Source: Bacillota bacterium
GTDB taxonomy: Bacteria > Bacillota > Dethiobacteria > DTU022
Length of the DNA: 64,000 nt
Assembly (NCBI GenBank): GCA_011389985.1
Contig: JAABTH010000004.1
Span: 1 to 64,000, forward strand
Reading direction: 5' to 3'
Shown: piece after piece, positions 7,695 through 19,375 of the stretch
Layout: every line of letters starts with the position of its first letter
How positions within the stretch are numbered: position 1 is the first letter of the stretch
Made by a program: the position numbers and the translations under genes
Notes under the pieces: generated by a model
The model's database searches: none
What the model was told of the DNA's origin: nothing
Seen by the model: only the letters and a program-made list of their open reading frames with translations

Positions 7695-9885
7695 AAATAG
7701 CTGGAGGCAGCTTGGTCTTACTGACAGCGAATATGAAAAGATAGTAAACCAGATGGGTCGTGAACCAAACCTGGTTGAACTTAACATGTACAGCGTGATG
7801 TGGTCGGAGCACTGCAGTTACAAGCATTCCCGCTCTTCTTTACGCCTTTTCCCGACTGACGGACCACGTGTGGTCCAGGGGCCGGGTGAAAACGCCGGTG
7901 TTGTCGATATCGGTGACGGTTGGGCTGCTGTATTTAAAATTGAAAGCCATAACCACCCGTCGGCAGTTGAACCATACCAGGGCGCGGCAACCGGGGTGGG
8001 AGGAATCTTAAGGGATATCTTTACCATGGGCGCAAGGCCGGTAGCCTTTTTAAACTCTTTGCGATTCGGAAATCTTGAAGATGCCCGCGGTCGTTATCTT
8101 TTTGACGGGGTAGTTGCGGGTATAGGCGGTTATGGTAACTGTGTCGGTATACCCACCGTGGCCGGTGAGATATATTTCGAGCCGTGTTACCAGGGTAACC
8201 CCCTGGTTAATGCCATGTGTGTAGGGGTGATGCCGCTTGAGCGCCTGGTGCTCGGCAAGGCTAGCGGAGAAGGCAACCTGCTCTTGCTGGTTGGAGCCCG
8301 CACAGGCCGTGATGGTATCCACGGGGTTACATTTGCTTCTGAAGAACTTTCGGAAGCTTCAGAGGAGAGACGTCCTGCCGTGCAGGTGGGCGATCCATTT
8401 ATGGGGAAACTCTTACTTGAAGCTACCCTTGAAACAATAGAAAAAAACCTGGTAGCAGGAGTTCAGGATCTGGGCGGGGCCGGTCTTACCTGTGCTTTGA
8501 CAGAAACTGCTTCACGTGCCGGTTCCGGCGTGGAAATCGACTTAGAAAAGGTGCCGCTGCGTGAGGAAGGGATGCATCCCTTTGAAATTCTTACTTCTGA
8601 ATCACAGGAACGGATGCTGCTTATTGTTGAACCTGATAAGCTTGAAGCGGTAGAAGAGGTATTTAAACGCTGGGAGCTTAAACCGGCGGTTTTGGGAAGA
8701 GTAACAGGTGATGGAATGGTTGTGGCCAAGTATCGTGGTGAAGAGGTTGTAAGAGTCCCTGCGGCCAGTGTTGCCGGCGGTTCTCCCCTCTACGAACCGG
8801 AAGCGAAAGAACCGGAATATTATGCAAGGTTGTCCCGCTTTGATCCTTCATCGCTTTTGGTTTCAGATGATTATGGCGATATACTGTTAAAGCTGCTTTC
8901 AGCCCCGGATATTGCTTCGAAAGAATGGGTCTGGAGGCGCTATGATTACATGGTGCGAACATGTACTGTGCAGGGTCCCGGGGGTGATTCAGCTGTAATC
9001 AGGCTCAGGGAGACGGGAAAAGGATTGGCGATGACTGTAGACGGTAACGGCAGGTATTGTTACCTTGATCCATATCTGGGGGGTATGCTTGCAGTAGCCG
9101 AAGCTACCCGCAATTTAAGCTGTACAGGAGCCGAGCCTGTTGGCATAACCGATTGCCTTAATTTCGGAAACCCTGAAAAACCTGGTATTTTCTGGCAGTT
9201 TCGTCGATGCGTGGAAGGAATGGCCGAGGCCTGCCGGGTATTGGAAGCGCCTGTTGTGGGCGGTAATGTAAGCTTCTATAATGAGGTGGAAGGTGAAGCA
9301 ATATATCCAACTCCGGTGGTTGGGGCTGTCGGGCTGCTTGAAGACTACAAAAAGCAGGGAGCAGCTTTCTTCAGCAGCGAAGAAGATATTATCTGCCTTC
9401 TTGGTTCAGATCAAATATCCTTAGGTGGCAGCCAGTACTTAAAAACCATGCATAGTAAAACAGCCGGAAAACCTGCTAATATTGATTTACTGTTTGAAAA
9501 ACGCCTCCAGGTTATGCTGCGCCGTCTAATCAGTGAGAACCTGATAAATTCGGCGCATGATCTTTCCGACGGCGGATTGGCAGTAGCTCTCGCTGAATGC
9601 TGCATGCCCGGTAATTATGGGGCTGAAATTGAACTGGAACTGCAGAAAGATCCCGTCAATGAGCTTTTCGGCGAAGGGCCCTCAAGGGTTTTGCTTTCGG
9701 TTTCGGCGAATCTTTATGGTGAAGTTGAAAATCTTTGTAGTGAGGCTGCATTACCACTGCAAAAATTGGGCAAAACAGGCGGCCAAGCTTTGATAATCAA
9801 TTCAGGCGATGATATAATTATAAAGTTAACTCTTTCTGAAATGAGCAAGGCTTACAAGGAGGTTTTTACATGTATTATGGAGTAG
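7681..9885 (+). CDS. purL: FGAM synthase large subunit PurL
   Basis: ATP-dependent synthase that converts FGAR to FGAM, of the short (non-fused) type. At 734 residues it fits the Bacillota PurL. Motifs include [11 protein letters not shown], the substrate loop [10 protein letters not shown], the paired ATP-fold glycine segments VQDLGGAGL and [14 protein letters not shown], and GGNVSFYNE. The start is a GTG at 7681 or at 7687, both inside the purQ 3' end after AAGGGGGTGG; I list the longer one. The last 16 bases overlap purF. Confidence 0.96.
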   Translation: MPVTENSWRQLGLTDSEYEKIVNQMGREPNLVELNMYSVMWSEHCSYKHSRSSLRLFPTDGPRVVQGPGENAGVVDIGDGWAAVFKIESHNHPSAVEPYQGAATGVGGILRDIFTMGARPVAFLNSLRFGNLEDARGRYLFDGVVAGIGGYGNCVGIPTVAGEIYFEPCYQGNPLVNAMCVGVMPLERLVLGKASGEGNLLLLVGARTGRDGIHGVTFASEELSEASEERRPAVQVGDPFMGKLLLEATLETIEKNLVAGVQDLGGAGLTCALTETASRAGSGVEIDLEKVPLREEGMHPFEILTSESQERMLLIVEPDKLEAVEEVFKRWELKPAVLGRVTGDGMVVAKYRGEEVVRVPAASVAGGSPLYEPEAKEPEYYARLSRFDPSSLLVSDDYGDILLKLLSAPDIASKEWVWRRYDYMVRTCTVQGPGGDSAVIRLRETGKGLAMTVDGNGRYCYLDPYLGGMLAVAEATRNLSCTGAEPVGITDCLNFGNPEKPGIFWQFRRCVEGMAEACRVLEAPVVGGNVSFYNEVEGEAIYPTPVVGAVGLLEDYKKQGAAFFSSEEDIICLLGSDQISLGGSQYLKTMHSKTAGKPANIDLLFEKRLQVMLRRLISENLINSAHDLSDGGLAVALAECCMPGNYGAEIELELQKDPVNELFGEGPSRVLLSVSANLYGEVENLCSEAALPLQKLGKTGGQALIINSGDDIIIKLTLSEMSKAYKEVFTCIME

Positions 9886-11267
9886 CCGATCCTGCAGTCG
9901 GAAAACTACATGATGCCTGTGGAGTATGTGGTGGCTATGCTGAAGATCAGCCGCTGGCTTTTCTGACCTGTTTTGCTTTATATGCTCTTCAGCACCGCGG
10001 CCAGGAGAGCGCCGGCATTGCCGCAGGACCCGGTGATGGTCGTAAAATATGGCTTAAACGCGGCCTGGGACTGGTTTCAGAAGTGTTTCCGGACAGCGCC
10101 GATTTAAAAGGGATTGTCTGTAAGCTGGCTGTTGGTCATGTGCGCTATTCGTATGGTCAGGAAGGGCGCAACCCTGAGAATAACCAGCCGCTTAAGCTTA
10201 AGTACCGGCATGGTGAGCTGACTATTGCTCATAACGGACATCTTTTAAATGCCGGAGAATTGCACGAAGAGCTGGAGGAGCAGGGCGCCATATTTCAGAC
10301 TGATACCGACAGTGAACTTCTTGCTCACATGATTGCCAGGCAGGGCAGTAGTTGTCTTGAAGATGCCCTGGCCGAGGTAGCGCCACGCTTAAGGGGAGCT
10401 TATGCTTTTGTTATATCTGACGGGCATAAGGTAATAGGATTACGTGACGGACAGGGTTTCAGACCTTTGTCACTTGCCTCTCTTGAAGGCGGCGGGTATT
10501 ACCTGGCTTCGGAAACATGTGCTTTCGATACAATTGGCGCAACTTTCGTCCGTGATTTGTTACCGGGTGAAATGGTTATTCTGGATGAAAATGGCCAGAG
10601 GAGCATCCAGGTGATTGATCCGGCCTGCTCCAATCTCTGTGTTTTTGAATATATTTATTTTGCCCGTCCTGACAGTAACCTGCAGGGTCAGAATGTGCAT
10701 TTGGTCAGGCGTGAACTTGGCCGACGTCTTGCCCGCCAGCACCCGGTTGAGGCAGATATTGTATCAGGTGTGCCTGATTCAAGTATTGCCGCCGCTTCCG
10801 GTTTTGCCGAGGAGGCAGGCCTGCCTTACGAAATGGCGCTGGTTAAAAATCGCTACATCGGCCGCACATTTATCAAACCGACTCAGAAGATGCGTGAAGA
10901 AGGGGTCGACCTGAAGTTAAATGCCGTGCAAAAAATTGTTGAAGGTAAGCGTGTTGTTCTGGTCGATGATTCAATTGTTCGCGGCACAACCAGTTTGAAG
11001 CTGATCAAGATCATGCGACGGGCGGGAGCAGCCGAGGTGCATTTACGAATCAGTTCTCCGCCGGTAACCGGTTCATGTTTTTATGGTATAGATATTCCGG
11101 ATCCTCATGATCTGCTTGCTTACGGGAAATCTGCTGATGATATTCCAGCCCGCATAGGAGCGGATTCAGTCGGATACCTGAGCATGGATGAAGTGGTTGA
11201 AGCTGTGGGGCTGCCGACAGATGACCTCTGCAAGGGCTGCTTTACGGGAGATTACCCGGTTAGATAG
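9870..11267 (+). CDS. purF: Amidophosphoribosyltransferase
   Basis: First committed step of purine synthesis: PRPP and glutamine give phosphoribosylamine, glutamate and pyrophosphate. The 465-residue protein has a 16-residue propeptide before the nucleophile Cys17 (DACGVCGGY), as in the Bacillus-type enzymes that mature by cleavage. The PRPP-binding signature [13 protein letters not shown] is present, and cysteines in [13 protein letters not shown] and [10 protein letters not shown] fit the Fe-S cluster seen in the Bacillus enzyme. AAGGAGG precedes the ATG inside purL. It makes PPi, the substrate of the pyrophosphatase encoded next. Confidence 0.97.
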   Translation: MYYGVADPAVGKLHDACGVCGGYAEDQPLAFLTCFALYALQHRGQESAGIAAGPGDGRKIWLKRGLGLVSEVFPDSADLKGIVCKLAVGHVRYSYGQEGRNPENNQPLKLKYRHGELTIAHNGHLLNAGELHEELEEQGAIFQTDTDSELLAHMIARQGSSCLEDALAEVAPRLRGAYAFVISDGHKVIGLRDGQGFRPLSLASLEGGGYYLASETCAFDTIGATFVRDLLPGEMVILDENGQRSIQVIDPACSNLCVFEYIYFARPDSNLQGQNVHLVRRELGRRLARQHPVEADIVSGVPDSSIAAASGFAEEAGLPYEMALVKNRYIGRTFIKPTQKMREEGVDLKLNAVQKIVEGKRVVLVDDSIVRGTTSLKLIKIMRRAGAAEVHLRISSPPVTGSCFYGIDIPDPHDLLAYGKSADDIPARIGADSVGYLSMDEVVEAVGLPTDDLCKGCFTGDYPVR

Positions 11268-11386
11268 GTTCATAATTCAGGATTTAAAAAATAATAGTAA
11301 ATGCTCAGGCTGATTTTCTCAGCCATGATATTGTGCCGAAGCAGTTAAAAACAATAACAGAAATTATATTCAGGAGGTAGAAAGAT

Positions 11387-13366
11387 ATGGATCTATTAAT
11401 GTACGCCGCACCGGTTTCTGCTCTGGCTGCTCTTGTTTTTGCCCTAATACTTTGGTTTAAGCTGAGCAAAGCCGATGCGGGAAATGATCGCATGAAAGAG
11501 ATTGCCGCTGCTATTCATGAAGGGGCGATGGCTTTCATGAAGCGCGAATATACTTACCTGGCTATTTTTGTAGTGGTGTTAACAGTAGTATTAGCCCTGG
11601 TAATTAATGCGCTGACAGCGGTTAGTTTTGTTGTAGGCGCTCTCTTTTCAGCAACTGCCGGTTATGTGGGAATGACTGTGGCTACCATGGCAAATGTACG
11701 CACAGCCCATGCCGCCCGTTCGGGGATTAACCCGGCTCTTTCGATCGCTTTTTCGAGTGGGACTATCATGGGTATGATGGTAGCCGGCCTTGGCCTTTTC
11801 GGTCTCGGCTCACTGTACCTGTTTATCCGTGATCCGGCAATTATAAACGGTTACGCTTTGGGCGCCAGCTCAATTGCGCTGTTTGCCCGTGTTGGCGGAG
11901 GTATTTATACTAAGGCAGCAGATGTGGGAGCAGATTTGGTAGGCAAAGTTGAAGCCGGTATTCCCGAAGATGATCCGCGCAATGCCGGGGTTATTGCCGA
12001 TAACGTTGGCGATAATGTCGGTGATGTTGCCGGCATGGGCGCCGACCTCTTTGAATCATATGTTGGCTCGATGATTGCCACCATGACTCTCGGCGTAGTT
12101 TTATACGGGATTGGCGGAACTTTGCTGCCTATGCTGGTAGCTTCTGTAGGAATTCTGGCCTCTATTTTTGCTTATTTCTTTGTTAAAGCGAAGGAAGGCT
12201 CAAGGCTTGGCGCAGTTCTGGAAAGAGGGATCTGGATCAGCGCCCTGGTAGTTCTGGTGGTGGCATTTTTCATAGTTCGTTCTTTTATTGCCCAGGGTGT
12301 TTTCACTGATTTTGGGCCTTTCTTTGCCGTTGTCGCCGGACTGCTGGCCGGAGTAATCATCGGCAGGGTTACAGAATATTATACTTCTGATCACTATAAA
12401 CCGGTACAGGATATTGCTCACGCTTCACTGACAGGTCCGGCCACAAACATTATCAGTGGACTTGCTGTTGGAATGAAAAGTACCGTTTTCCCCATTCTTA
12501 CTATTGTTGCAGCAATACTTGTTTCTTACGAGGTTGCCGGTATTTATGGTATTGCCATTTCTGCTGTTGGTATGCTTTCAACTGTTGGCATGACTGTAGC
12601 CGTTGATGCTTACGGTCCGGTAGCAGACAATGCCGGCGGTATTGCTGAAATGGCTGAGCTTGAACCTGAAGTGCGCAAGATTACTGACCAGCTCGATTCT
12701 CTGGGCAACACTACGGCAGCGATCGGTAAAGGTTTTGCCATTGGTTCGGCAGCCCTTACTGCTCTTGCACTTTTTACGGCATATGCCCAGGTAGCAGAGT
12801 TAAGTGTAATTGATATTACCAGTCCCCGGGTTATTGCCGGATTACTGATTGGCGGTATGCTTACCTACTTCTTTACATCAAGAACAATGGAAGCTGTTGG
12901 CAATGCCGCCTTTTCCCTTATTGAGGAGATTCGCCGCCAGTTCAAAGAAATTCCCGGTTTAATGGAAGGAAAGGCAAAACCTGAATACGCCCGCTGTGTT
13001 GATATCAGCACAAAAGCGGCCCTGAAGGAAATGGTTGTTCCCGGACTGATGGCTGTTATTGTTCCACTGGCTGTAGGCTTGATTCCCTTCCTCGGGAAAG
13101 AAGCCTTAGGCGGGTTATTGGCAGGCGCGCTGGTAACAGGGGTTTTACAGGCAATTAATATGGCAAATGCCGGTGGTGCCTGGGATAACGCCAAGAAATA
13201 TATCGAAGCAGGACATCACGGCGGGAAAGGCAGCGATCCGCACAAGGCGGCAGTTGTCGGTGACACGGTCGGAGATCCTTTCAAGGATACGGCCGGGCCC
13301 TCCCTGAACATCCTGATCAAGCTGATGAGCATCGTCGCACTGGTATTTGCGCCGCTCTTCTTCTAA
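11387..13366 (+). CDS. hppA: Membrane ion-pumping pyrophosphatase, K+-stimulated type
   Basis: Hydrolyses pyrophosphate and pumps H+ or Na+ across the cytoplasmic membrane. The 659-residue protein has about 16 hydrophobic segments and the PPi/Mg-binding stretches [30 protein letters not shown] and [15 protein letters not shown]. The [10 protein letters not shown] segment has Ala where K+-independent enzymes have Lys, which predicts the K+-dependent class; Na+ or H+ transport cannot be decided by eye. AGGAGG precedes the ATG. A strong terminator follows at once. It lies between purF and purM, which is an unusual place, 119 bases after purF. Confidence 0.95.
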   Translation: MDLLMYAAPVSALAALVFALILWFKLSKADAGNDRMKEIAAAIHEGAMAFMKREYTYLAIFVVVLTVVLALVINALTAVSFVVGALFSATAGYVGMTVATMANVRTAHAARSGINPALSIAFSSGTIMGMMVAGLGLFGLGSLYLFIRDPAIINGYALGASSIALFARVGGGIYTKAADVGADLVGKVEAGIPEDDPRNAGVIADNVGDNVGDVAGMGADLFESYVGSMIATMTLGVVLYGIGGTLLPMLVASVGILASIFAYFFVKAKEGSRLGAVLERGIWISALVVLVVAFFIVRSFIAQGVFTDFGPFFAVVAGLLAGVIIGRVTEYYTSDHYKPVQDIAHASLTGPATNIISGLAVGMKSTVFPILTIVAAILVSYEVAGIYGIAISAVGMLSTVGMTVAVDAYGPVADNAGGIAEMAELEPEVRKITDQLDSLGNTTAAIGKGFAIGSAALTALALFTAYAQVAELSVIDITSPRVIAGLLIGGMLTYFFTSRTMEAVGNAAFSLIEEIRRQFKEIPGLMEGKAKPEYARCVDISTKAALKEMVVPGLMAVIVPLAVGLIPFLGKEALGGLLAGALVTGVLQAINMANAGGAWDNAKKYIEAGHHGGKGSDPHKAAVVGDTVGDPFKDTAGPSLNILIKLMSIVALVFAPLFF

Positions 13367-13372
13367 AAAGCG

Positions 13373-13404
13373 ACCCGGCGCTTATATTAAGCGCCGGGTT
13401 TTTT
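13373..13404 (+). terminator. Intrinsic terminator after hppA
   Basis: ACCCGGCGCTT (13373-13383) pairs with AAGCGCCGGGT (13389-13399) around a 5-base loop, followed by six T. Expression of purM and beyond must come from readthrough or a separate promoter; I see no strong promoter in the 22 bases before purM. Confidence 0.92.
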
Positions 13405-13426
13405 AGACCCGAAAGGGGTGTTGTCA

Positions 13427-14461
13427 ATGGGTGATGGTCTTGATTATCGCACAGCCGGGGTTAACATTGACGCCGGTGAAGAAGCTGTAGAGAGAATTAA
13501 GGGGCTGGCTCGCTCGACCTTCAGACCGGAGGTATTGCAGGGCCTGGGTGGTTTCGGAGGCCTCTTTGCTCCAAAATTCAGCAGCATGAAGGAACCGGTT
13601 CTTGTTGCCGGTTGCGACGGCGTGGGCACGAAATTAAAGATTGCTTTTGCTGTAGGTAAACACGACACCGTTGGAATAGACTGTGTAGCCATGTGTGTTA
13701 ATGATATCCTGGTGCAGGGCGCTGAGCCTTTATTTTTCCTTGATTATCTTGCAGTAGGAAAGCTGGAACCTGCCCAGGTTGAATCGGTGCTTGCAGGGGT
13801 AGCTGAAGGCTGCCGCCAGGCGGGCTGCGCACTGCTGGGTGGAGAGATGGCTGAAATGCCCGGTTTTTATCCACCGGGAGAGTACGATATTGCCGGTTTT
13901 GCAGTAGGTATGGTCGATAAAAAGTCAATTATTGACGGTGCGGCTGTCAGGATAGATGATGCTGTAATCGGTCTGGCTTCGACAGGTATTCACAGTAACG
14001 GTTTATCGCTTGCGCGTAAGGTTTTGCTTGAAGAAGCCGGCCTGGTCATGACCGAATTTCAGTCGGCATTCGGCGTAACTGTGGCTGAAGAGCTCTTAAA
14101 ACCGACAAAGATTTACGTAAAACCTGTGCTGGGTGCGTTAAAAAAATTTAATATTAAGGGTATGGCTCATATCACAGGTGGGGGCATGCCGGGCAATCTG
14201 CCAAGAATACTTCCGGACGGGCTTGCCGTTGAAATTGATTCATCAACATGGTCTGTGCCTTCTATCTTTAAAGTGATTCAAGAACTTGGCCCTGTAAATA
14301 TTGATGAGATGTTTAGGGTTTTTAACATGGGCATCGGTTATGTCATGATTATTTCAGAAGCTGAATCTGAAGACCTGATTACCTACCTCAATAATAGCGG
14401 AACCAAAGCCAGCAGGATAGGAACTGTTCGTAAAGGGAAAAATGAGGTGAATATTTTATAG
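13427..14461 (+). CDS. purM: Phosphoribosylformylglycinamidine cyclo-ligase (AIR synthetase)
   Basis: ATP-dependent ring closure of FGAM to AIR. The 344-residue protein begins DYRTAGVNIDAGEEAV, with GCDGVGTKLK, VNDILVQGAEPLFFLDY and GGEMAEMPGFY as active-site segments of the PurM/PurL ATP-binding superfamily. I prefer the ATG at 13427, 8 bases after AAAGGGG; a GTG at 13418 overlaps that site. It sits directly behind the hppA terminator. Confidence 0.96.
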   Translation: MGDGLDYRTAGVNIDAGEEAVERIKGLARSTFRPEVLQGLGGFGGLFAPKFSSMKEPVLVAGCDGVGTKLKIAFAVGKHDTVGIDCVAMCVNDILVQGAEPLFFLDYLAVGKLEPAQVESVLAGVAEGCRQAGCALLGGEMAEMPGFYPPGEYDIAGFAVGMVDKKSIIDGAAVRIDDAVIGLASTGIHSNGLSLARKVLLEEAGLVMTEFQSAFGVTVAEELLKPTKIYVKPVLGALKKFNIKGMAHITGGGMPGNLPRILPDGLAVEIDSSTWSVPSIFKVIQELGPVNIDEMFRVFNMGIGYVMIISEAESEDLITYLNNSGTKASRIGTVRKGKNEVNIL

Positions 14462-14531
14462 CACAAGGATTTATTACGGGTCGGGTAGAATTAATAAAGT
14501 GACATAGAAGACAACCGGGAGGAGCCATTAG

Positions 14532-15137
14532 ATGAAGCGTATAGTCGTACTCGCTTCCGGGCAGGGATCAAACCTGGAAGCAATTCTTAAGGCTGTTGAA
14601 AGAGGTGAAGTGGCCGGCCGGGTTGTTATGGTGATCAGTGATAACCCTAATGCACCGGCTCTTGAACGAGCCAGGAAGCGCAAAATAAATGCGCTTTTTC
14701 TTGATCCGAAAGGTTATGCCGACCGGTTGGATTATGACCGGGCTGTGATAGAAGAAATAAAGGCTCTGCAGGCTGATCTCGTAGTTCTGGCTGGTTTTAT
14801 GCGCCTATTGTCGCCCCTGTTTATCAAGTCATTTCCGATGCAAATTATGAATATTCACCCATCCATATTGCCTGCATTCCCCGGTAAAGACGGGGTTGAG
14901 CAGGCCTTAAATTATGGAGCAAAAGTTACAGGATGCACAGTTCATTTTGTCGACGAAGGACTCGACAGCGGTCCGGTAATTTTGCAGGAAACCGTGCCGG
15001 TAATTCAGCAGGATACATTGAGCACTCTGCATCAGCGGATTCATGCTTCCGAACACAGAATTTACCCTACGGCGATAGACCTGTTCTGCCGTGACAAGCT
15101 AAAAGTTGAAGGAAGAAGGTGTTTTATAGTTGACTAA
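14532..15137 (+). CDS. purN: Phosphoribosylglycinamide formyltransferase, folate-dependent
   Basis: Transfers a formyl group from 10-formyl-THF to GAR. The 201-residue chain has the N-terminal phosphate loop SGQGSNLEAIL and the active-site segments NIHPSILPAFPG and GCTVHFVDEGLDSGP, including the catalytic Asn, His and Asp. GGGAGGAG precedes the ATG. It overlaps the start of purH by 8 bases. Confidence 0.96.
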   Translation: MKRIVVLASGQGSNLEAILKAVERGEVAGRVVMVISDNPNAPALERARKRKINALFLDPKGYADRLDYDRAVIEEIKALQADLVVLAGFMRLLSPLFIKSFPMQIMNIHPSILPAFPGKDGVEQALNYGAKVTGCTVHFVDEGLDSGPVILQETVPVIQQDTLSTLHQRIHASEHRIYPTAIDLFCRDKLKVEGRRCFIVD

Positions 15138-16677
15138 AATCCGCAGGGCTCTTATTTCAGTATCCGATAAACGAGGCATCGTAAAGCTTGCCCGTGAACT
15201 GATTGCTCTTGAATATGAGATAGTTTCAACCGGAGGCACGGCCAGGGTTTTGAAAGAAGCAGTTCTTCCCGTTACAGAGGCTGCTGATGTAACCGGTTTT
15301 TCCGAGATTCTGGGGGGAAGGGTCAAAACACTTCATCCTTATCTTCATGGGGCCATCCTCGCCCGCCTTGACCTGAAAGAGCAGGTTGAAGAACTTGACA
15401 AACGCGGAATTATCCCGATCGAACTTGTTGTGGTTAACCTGTATCCTTTTGAAGAAACGATATCCCGCGAAGATGTCACATTACCCGAGGCAGTTGAAAA
15501 TATCGATATCGGCGGACCGACCATGGTCAGGGCGGCGGCAAAAAACCATGCTCACGTTGCTGTTGTGGTTAATCCCGATCACTATGATAAAATTGTGGAA
15601 GAACTGAAAAGTAAGGGTGAAATAAGTATTCATACCCGCCGTAACCTTGCCGCAGAGGCTTTTGCACATACTGCATCTTATGATGCCATAATTTCTTCAT
15701 ACTTTAATAATTTGCCCGATCTGAAAAGAGAATTATATCCACAAAAACTGAGTTTGCCCATGCATAAGCAGGAAGATCTGAGATATGGTGAAAATCCGCA
15801 GCAAAGCGCCGCATTTTACAAAAGTCCGGGGAAGCCGGTCGGCTTGGCTGCGGCAGAGCAACTGCAGGGCAGAGAACTTTCTTTTAATAATTTAAATGAT
15901 TTAAATGCTGCCTGGGAGCTGGTGACGGAATTTGCCAAGCCAACTGCAGTTGCAGTAAAACATGCCAACCCCTGTGGCGTTGCTTCGGCTTTAACACCGG
16001 CAGATGCATACAGGCTTGCTTTTGAAGCAGATCCTGTCTCAATATTCGGCGGTGTGCTTGCCCTGAATCGGCCGGTAGACAAAGATACGGCAGTTGAAAT
16101 GGTCAAAATCTTTTTAGAGGTTGTTGCCGCTCCGCATTTTACCGAGGATGCCCTGAAAATATTTTCAGCCAAGAAGGATGTGCGTCTGCTTTTAATGCCT
16201 GGGATAATTAAGCCAAATCACAGTTTTGACCTGAAGAAGGTTACAGGTGGTTTCCTTATCCAAAGCATTGATCGGGAAACTGTTGATGTCAGCCAGGGCA
16301 AAGTTGTAACGAAAAGGAAGCCTACGCTTGATGAATGGCGCGATCTAAACTTTGCCCAGACCGTGGTCAAACATGTAAGATCAAATGCAATAGTTCTGGC
16401 CAAAGGTGAACAGTCTGTAGGCGTGGGAGCCGGACAAATGAGCCGGATCGGCGCAGCCCGTATTGCTTTAAGTCAGGCCGGACCAAAAGCTTCGGCTGCT
16501 GTCCTTGGTTCTGATGCTTTTTTCCCCTTCCCCGATACGGTTGAGGAAGCGGCAAAAGCCGGTATAAGCGCGATAGTCCAGCCGGGTGGTTCACTAAAAG
16601 ATAACGAGTCAATCGAAGTGTGCAATCATTACAACATGGCCATGGTATTAACAGGCCGCCGGTATTTTAAACATTAG
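15130..16677 (+). CDS. purH: AICAR transformylase/IMP cyclohydrolase
   Basis: Bifunctional enzyme for the last two steps to IMP. The N-terminal MGS-fold cyclohydrolase covers about residues 1-195 (STGGTARVL, GRVKTLHPYLHGAIL). The transformylase follows (RYGENPQQSAAFY, KHANPCGVA, GVGAGQMSRIGAARIA, DAFFPFPD). The start is a TTG at 15130 within the purN end, with GGAAGAAGG upstream. Length of 515 residues is normal. Confidence 0.97.
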   Translation: MTKIRRALISVSDKRGIVKLARELIALEYEIVSTGGTARVLKEAVLPVTEAADVTGFSEILGGRVKTLHPYLHGAILARLDLKEQVEELDKRGIIPIELVVVNLYPFEETISREDVTLPEAVENIDIGGPTMVRAAAKNHAHVAVVVNPDHYDKIVEELKSKGEISIHTRRNLAAEAFAHTASYDAIISSYFNNLPDLKRELYPQKLSLPMHKQEDLRYGENPQQSAAFYKSPGKPVGLAAAEQLQGRELSFNNLNDLNAAWELVTEFAKPTAVAVKHANPCGVASALTPADAYRLAFEADPVSIFGGVLALNRPVDKDTAVEMVKIFLEVVAAPHFTEDALKIFSAKKDVRLLLMPGIIKPNHSFDLKKVTGGFLIQSIDRETVDVSQGKVVTKRKPTLDEWRDLNFAQTVVKHVRSNAIVLAKGEQSVGVGAGQMSRIGAARIALSQAGPKASAAVLGSDAFFPFPDTVEEAAKAGISAIVQPGGSLKDNESIEVCNHYNMAMVLTGRRYFKH

Positions 16678-16711
16678 CGATTTAGAACTGAGGAAATTGG
16701 AGGCGGTAAAT

Positions 16712-17986
16712 TTGAAAGTACTGCTAGTCGGTGGAGGCGGCCGGGAACATACCCTGGCCTGGAAACTGGCTCAGAGTTCGCTTTTAGACAAACTTTACTG
16801 TGCGCCGGGTAATCCCGGTATTGCAGAAGTGGCTGAATTGGTTGAATTGGCGGCTGACGATATCGAGGGGCTGAAAAACTGGGCCTTAGAGAATACAATT
16901 GATCTGACAGTAGTAGGGCCTGAGGCGCCTTTGGTTTTGGGGTTGGCTGATAGTTTCCGTGAAGCCGGTTTAAAGGTTTTTGGCCCCGGCCATTCCGGAG
17001 CACTGCTTGAAGGCAGCAAAGTATGGTCAAAGCGTAAAATGAAAAAGTGGGGTATACCCACTGCCGAGTTTGCCGTGTTTGATGATTTTGATGAAGCCCG
17101 CTATCATCTCGGCCGATTTTATGGCGGTGCTGTTGTAATTAAAGCTGACGGTCTTGCGGCAGGCAAGGGCGTTACCGTGGCAGCAGGACCAGCTGAAGCT
17201 GAGCAGGCTCTTTACGATATCATGGTGGAAAAAACTTTTGGTAATGCCGGGGACAGGGTTGTTATCGAGCAGTGTTTAAGTGGGGAAGAAGTATCTGTCC
17301 TGGCTTTATGTGACGGAAAAAGATTAATTCCACTCCCGTCAGCCCAGGACCACAAGGCTGTAGGAGAAGGAGATAAAGGAGCTAATACGGGAGGTATGGG
17401 CGCCTATTCGCCTGCTCCTGTTTACTCAGATGAACTGGCACGTAAAACAGAAGAAGCGGTATTCAAACCATTGCTAAAAGGTTTTAAGGATGAAGGCATT
17501 GATTTTCGCGGTGTTATTTACGCCGGGCTGATGGTTTCAGATGAAGATTTAAATGTTCTTGAGTTTAATGTTCGTTTCGGCGATCCTGAAACACAGGCGA
17601 TCATACCCCGGCTAAAAACTGACCTTTTACCTTTGCTACTAAAAGCGGCAGAAGGTGATTTGAGTGGAAATGATGTAGAGTGGACCAGCAATCCGGCGGT
17701 TTGCGTTGTTCTTGCCTCTAAAGGTTATCCAGGAAGTTATGAGAAAGGGTTACCTATACATGGCATCGATAAAGCTGAAGAGAATGGAAAAGGCAGAATA
17801 GCTGTTTTCCATGCCGGAACAGCAATAAAAGAAAGGCACCTGGTTACCGCGGGAGGGCGGGTTCTGGGTGTAACCGCCTGGGACAGAGATCTAAAAAAGG
17901 CTGTAAATCGCGCTTACAAGGCAGCTGAACAAATTGAATTTGAAGGTTGCTACTATCGTAAAGACATTGCTCACAGGGCATTATAA
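16712..17986 (+). CDS. purD: Phosphoribosylamine-glycine ligase (GAR synthetase)
   Basis: ATP-grasp ligase joining phosphoribosylamine and glycine. The 424-residue protein starts [18 protein letters not shown] and has the ATP-grasp lid [13 protein letters not shown] and the metal-binding [12 protein letters not shown] start at the TTG at 16712, 8 bases after GGAGG; an upstream in-frame TTG overlaps the site. It is the last gene of the purine group; the next gene begins about 100 bases later. Confidence 0.96.
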   Translation: MKVLLVGGGGREHTLAWKLAQSSLLDKLYCAPGNPGIAEVAELVELAADDIEGLKNWALENTIDLTVVGPEAPLVLGLADSFREAGLKVFGPGHSGALLEGSKVWSKRKMKKWGIPTAEFAVFDDFDEARYHLGRFYGGAVVIKADGLAAGKGVTVAAGPAEAEQALYDIMVEKTFGNAGDRVVIEQCLSGEEVSVLALCDGKRLIPLPSAQDHKAVGEGDKGANTGGMGAYSPAPVYSDELARKTEEAVFKPLLKGFKDEGIDFRGVIYAGLMVSDEDLNVLEFNVRFGDPETQAIIPRLKTDLLPLLLKAAEGDLSGNDVEWTSNPAVCVVLASKGYPGSYEKGLPIHGIDKAEENGKGRIAVFHAGTAIKERHLVTAGGRVLGVTAWDRDLKKAVNRAYKAAEQIEFEGCYYRKDIAHRAL

Positions 17987-18085
17987 ACTTCTTTAGCGAT
18001 TCCGGCAGCAGATGGATGTAACGAGGGAGCGCTGAATATATCACTTTAGCACCGTTTGCATAAATCAGAACAGATGAGGTGGCTT

Positions 18086-19264
18086 ATGGGATCTACTGTC
18101 ATACTCGGTTATGCCAGAACGCCCTTCGGGCGCTTCCTGGGAGCTCTTCATGAAATACCGGCAGTTGAACTCGGTGCTGTTGCAGTCAGGGAAGCACTGA
18201 AACGTGCCGGGGTTTCAGGTGAAGATGTAGACAATGTTATTCTTGGCATGGTGGTTCAGGCCGGGGCCGGTCAAATTCCATCAAGACAAGCAGCAGTAAG
18301 GGCCGGGTTACCTTACAGTGTGCCATCGGAGACAATTAACAAGGTTTGCGCATCAGGTTTAAGAGCGGTAAACATGGCCGCTATGATGATCAGAGCCGGC
18401 GAAGCTGAGTTAATAGTTGGCGGAGGCATGGAAAATATGAGCGCCGTTCCATATTTCATGCCGAAGGCGAGGACAGGTTTCAGGATGGGTGATTCGGCCC
18501 TCATTGACGGAATGGTGCATGATGGTCTCTGGTGCCCGTTTCATAATGTGCACATGGGAGTACACGGCAGCGCTGTACCGGCTGAGCATGGTATTACAAG
18601 ATCTGATATGGATCGGTTTGCCCTGCGCAGTCACCGGCTTGCTGTTGAAGCAATCGACAGGGGTTATTTTAAAGATGAGATCACTCCGGTAGAAGTGCCT
18701 CAGCGCAGAAGTGATCCGCTTTATGTTGATACAGATGAACTGCCCCGCCGTGATTCAACTATTGAAAGGCTGGCTAAGCTGCCTCCGGCCTTTGAAAAAG
18801 AAGGCTTAGTTACTGCAGGCAACGCCCCGGCTATCAGTGACGGTGCAGCTGCGCTGGTTGTTTCATCAAAGGAAAAAGCCAAAGAACTTGGCCGGGAACC
18901 GCTGGCAGAAATAATTGCTCATGCCTCAGTATCGCTCGAACCGCGGTATATTGCAACCGTTCCTTATGAAGCCGCCGTAAAAGCTTTAGCCAGGGCCGGT
19001 TTAACAGCGAAAGATATGAAATTAATTGAGGTTAACGAAGCTTTTGCCGCTGTAGCTCTAACCTGTATAAAGCTTGGCGCCTGGGATGAGAATCTGGTTA
19101 ATGTAAATGGTGGAGCCGTTGCTCTTGGACACCCTATCGGGGCAAGCGGTGCGCGAATATTGATCACTTTGATTGCAGAGCTCAGGCGTCGTGGAGGCGG
19201 ATACGGCCTTGCGACGATCTGCAGCGGCGCTGCCCAGGGAGAGGCTACAATAGTTAAAGTATGA
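18086..19264 (+). CDS. Acetyl-CoA acetyltransferase (thiolase)
   Basis: Cleaves or forms acetoacetyl-CoA from acetyl-CoA. The 392-residue chain has all three thiolase residues: the nucleophile Cys in [13 protein letters not shown], the His in [17 protein letters not shown], and the second Cys in [12 protein letters not shown] use the ATG at 18086 after GATGAGGTGG; a longer TTG frame starts 30 bases earlier. It begins a seven-gene co-directional set with two acyl-CoA dehydrogenases and a B12 mutase, where it could act as the last step of C4 acyl-CoA oxidation, or the first step of its synthesis. Confidence 0.93.
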   Translation: MGSTVILGYARTPFGRFLGALHEIPAVELGAVAVREALKRAGVSGEDVDNVILGMVVQAGAGQIPSRQAAVRAGLPYSVPSETINKVCASGLRAVNMAAMMIRAGEAELIVGGGMENMSAVPYFMPKARTGFRMGDSALIDGMVHDGLWCPFHNVHMGVHGSAVPAEHGITRSDMDRFALRSHRLAVEAIDRGYFKDEITPVEVPQRRSDPLYVDTDELPRRDSTIERLAKLPPAFEKEGLVTAGNAPAISDGAAALVVSSKEKAKELGREPLAEIIAHASVSLEPRYIATVPYEAAVKALARAGLTAKDMKLIEVNEAFAAVALTCIKLGAWDENLVNVNGGAVALGHPIGASGARILITLIAELRRRGGGYGLATICSGAAQGEATIVKV

Positions 19265-19375
19265 TCAGGCCTAAATATGTAAAACTGTCCGCCTGGTTGA
19301 TGAAGCGAGTCTTGCAAGAAAACCGATCTGCCAAGATTTAAGCAGTCAGCCCAGACTGAATGGAGAGTAATAGTT

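Noticed and set aside
11308-11324. GGCTGA/TCAGCC hairpin between purF and hppA as a terminator
   Set aside because: Only six pairs and no T run follow.
18041-18060. A TTAGCAC..TTTGCA sequence before the thiolase gene, resembling a sigma-54 promoter
   Set aside because: The -24 and -12 elements are separated by 8 bases instead of 10 and the GG is not present.
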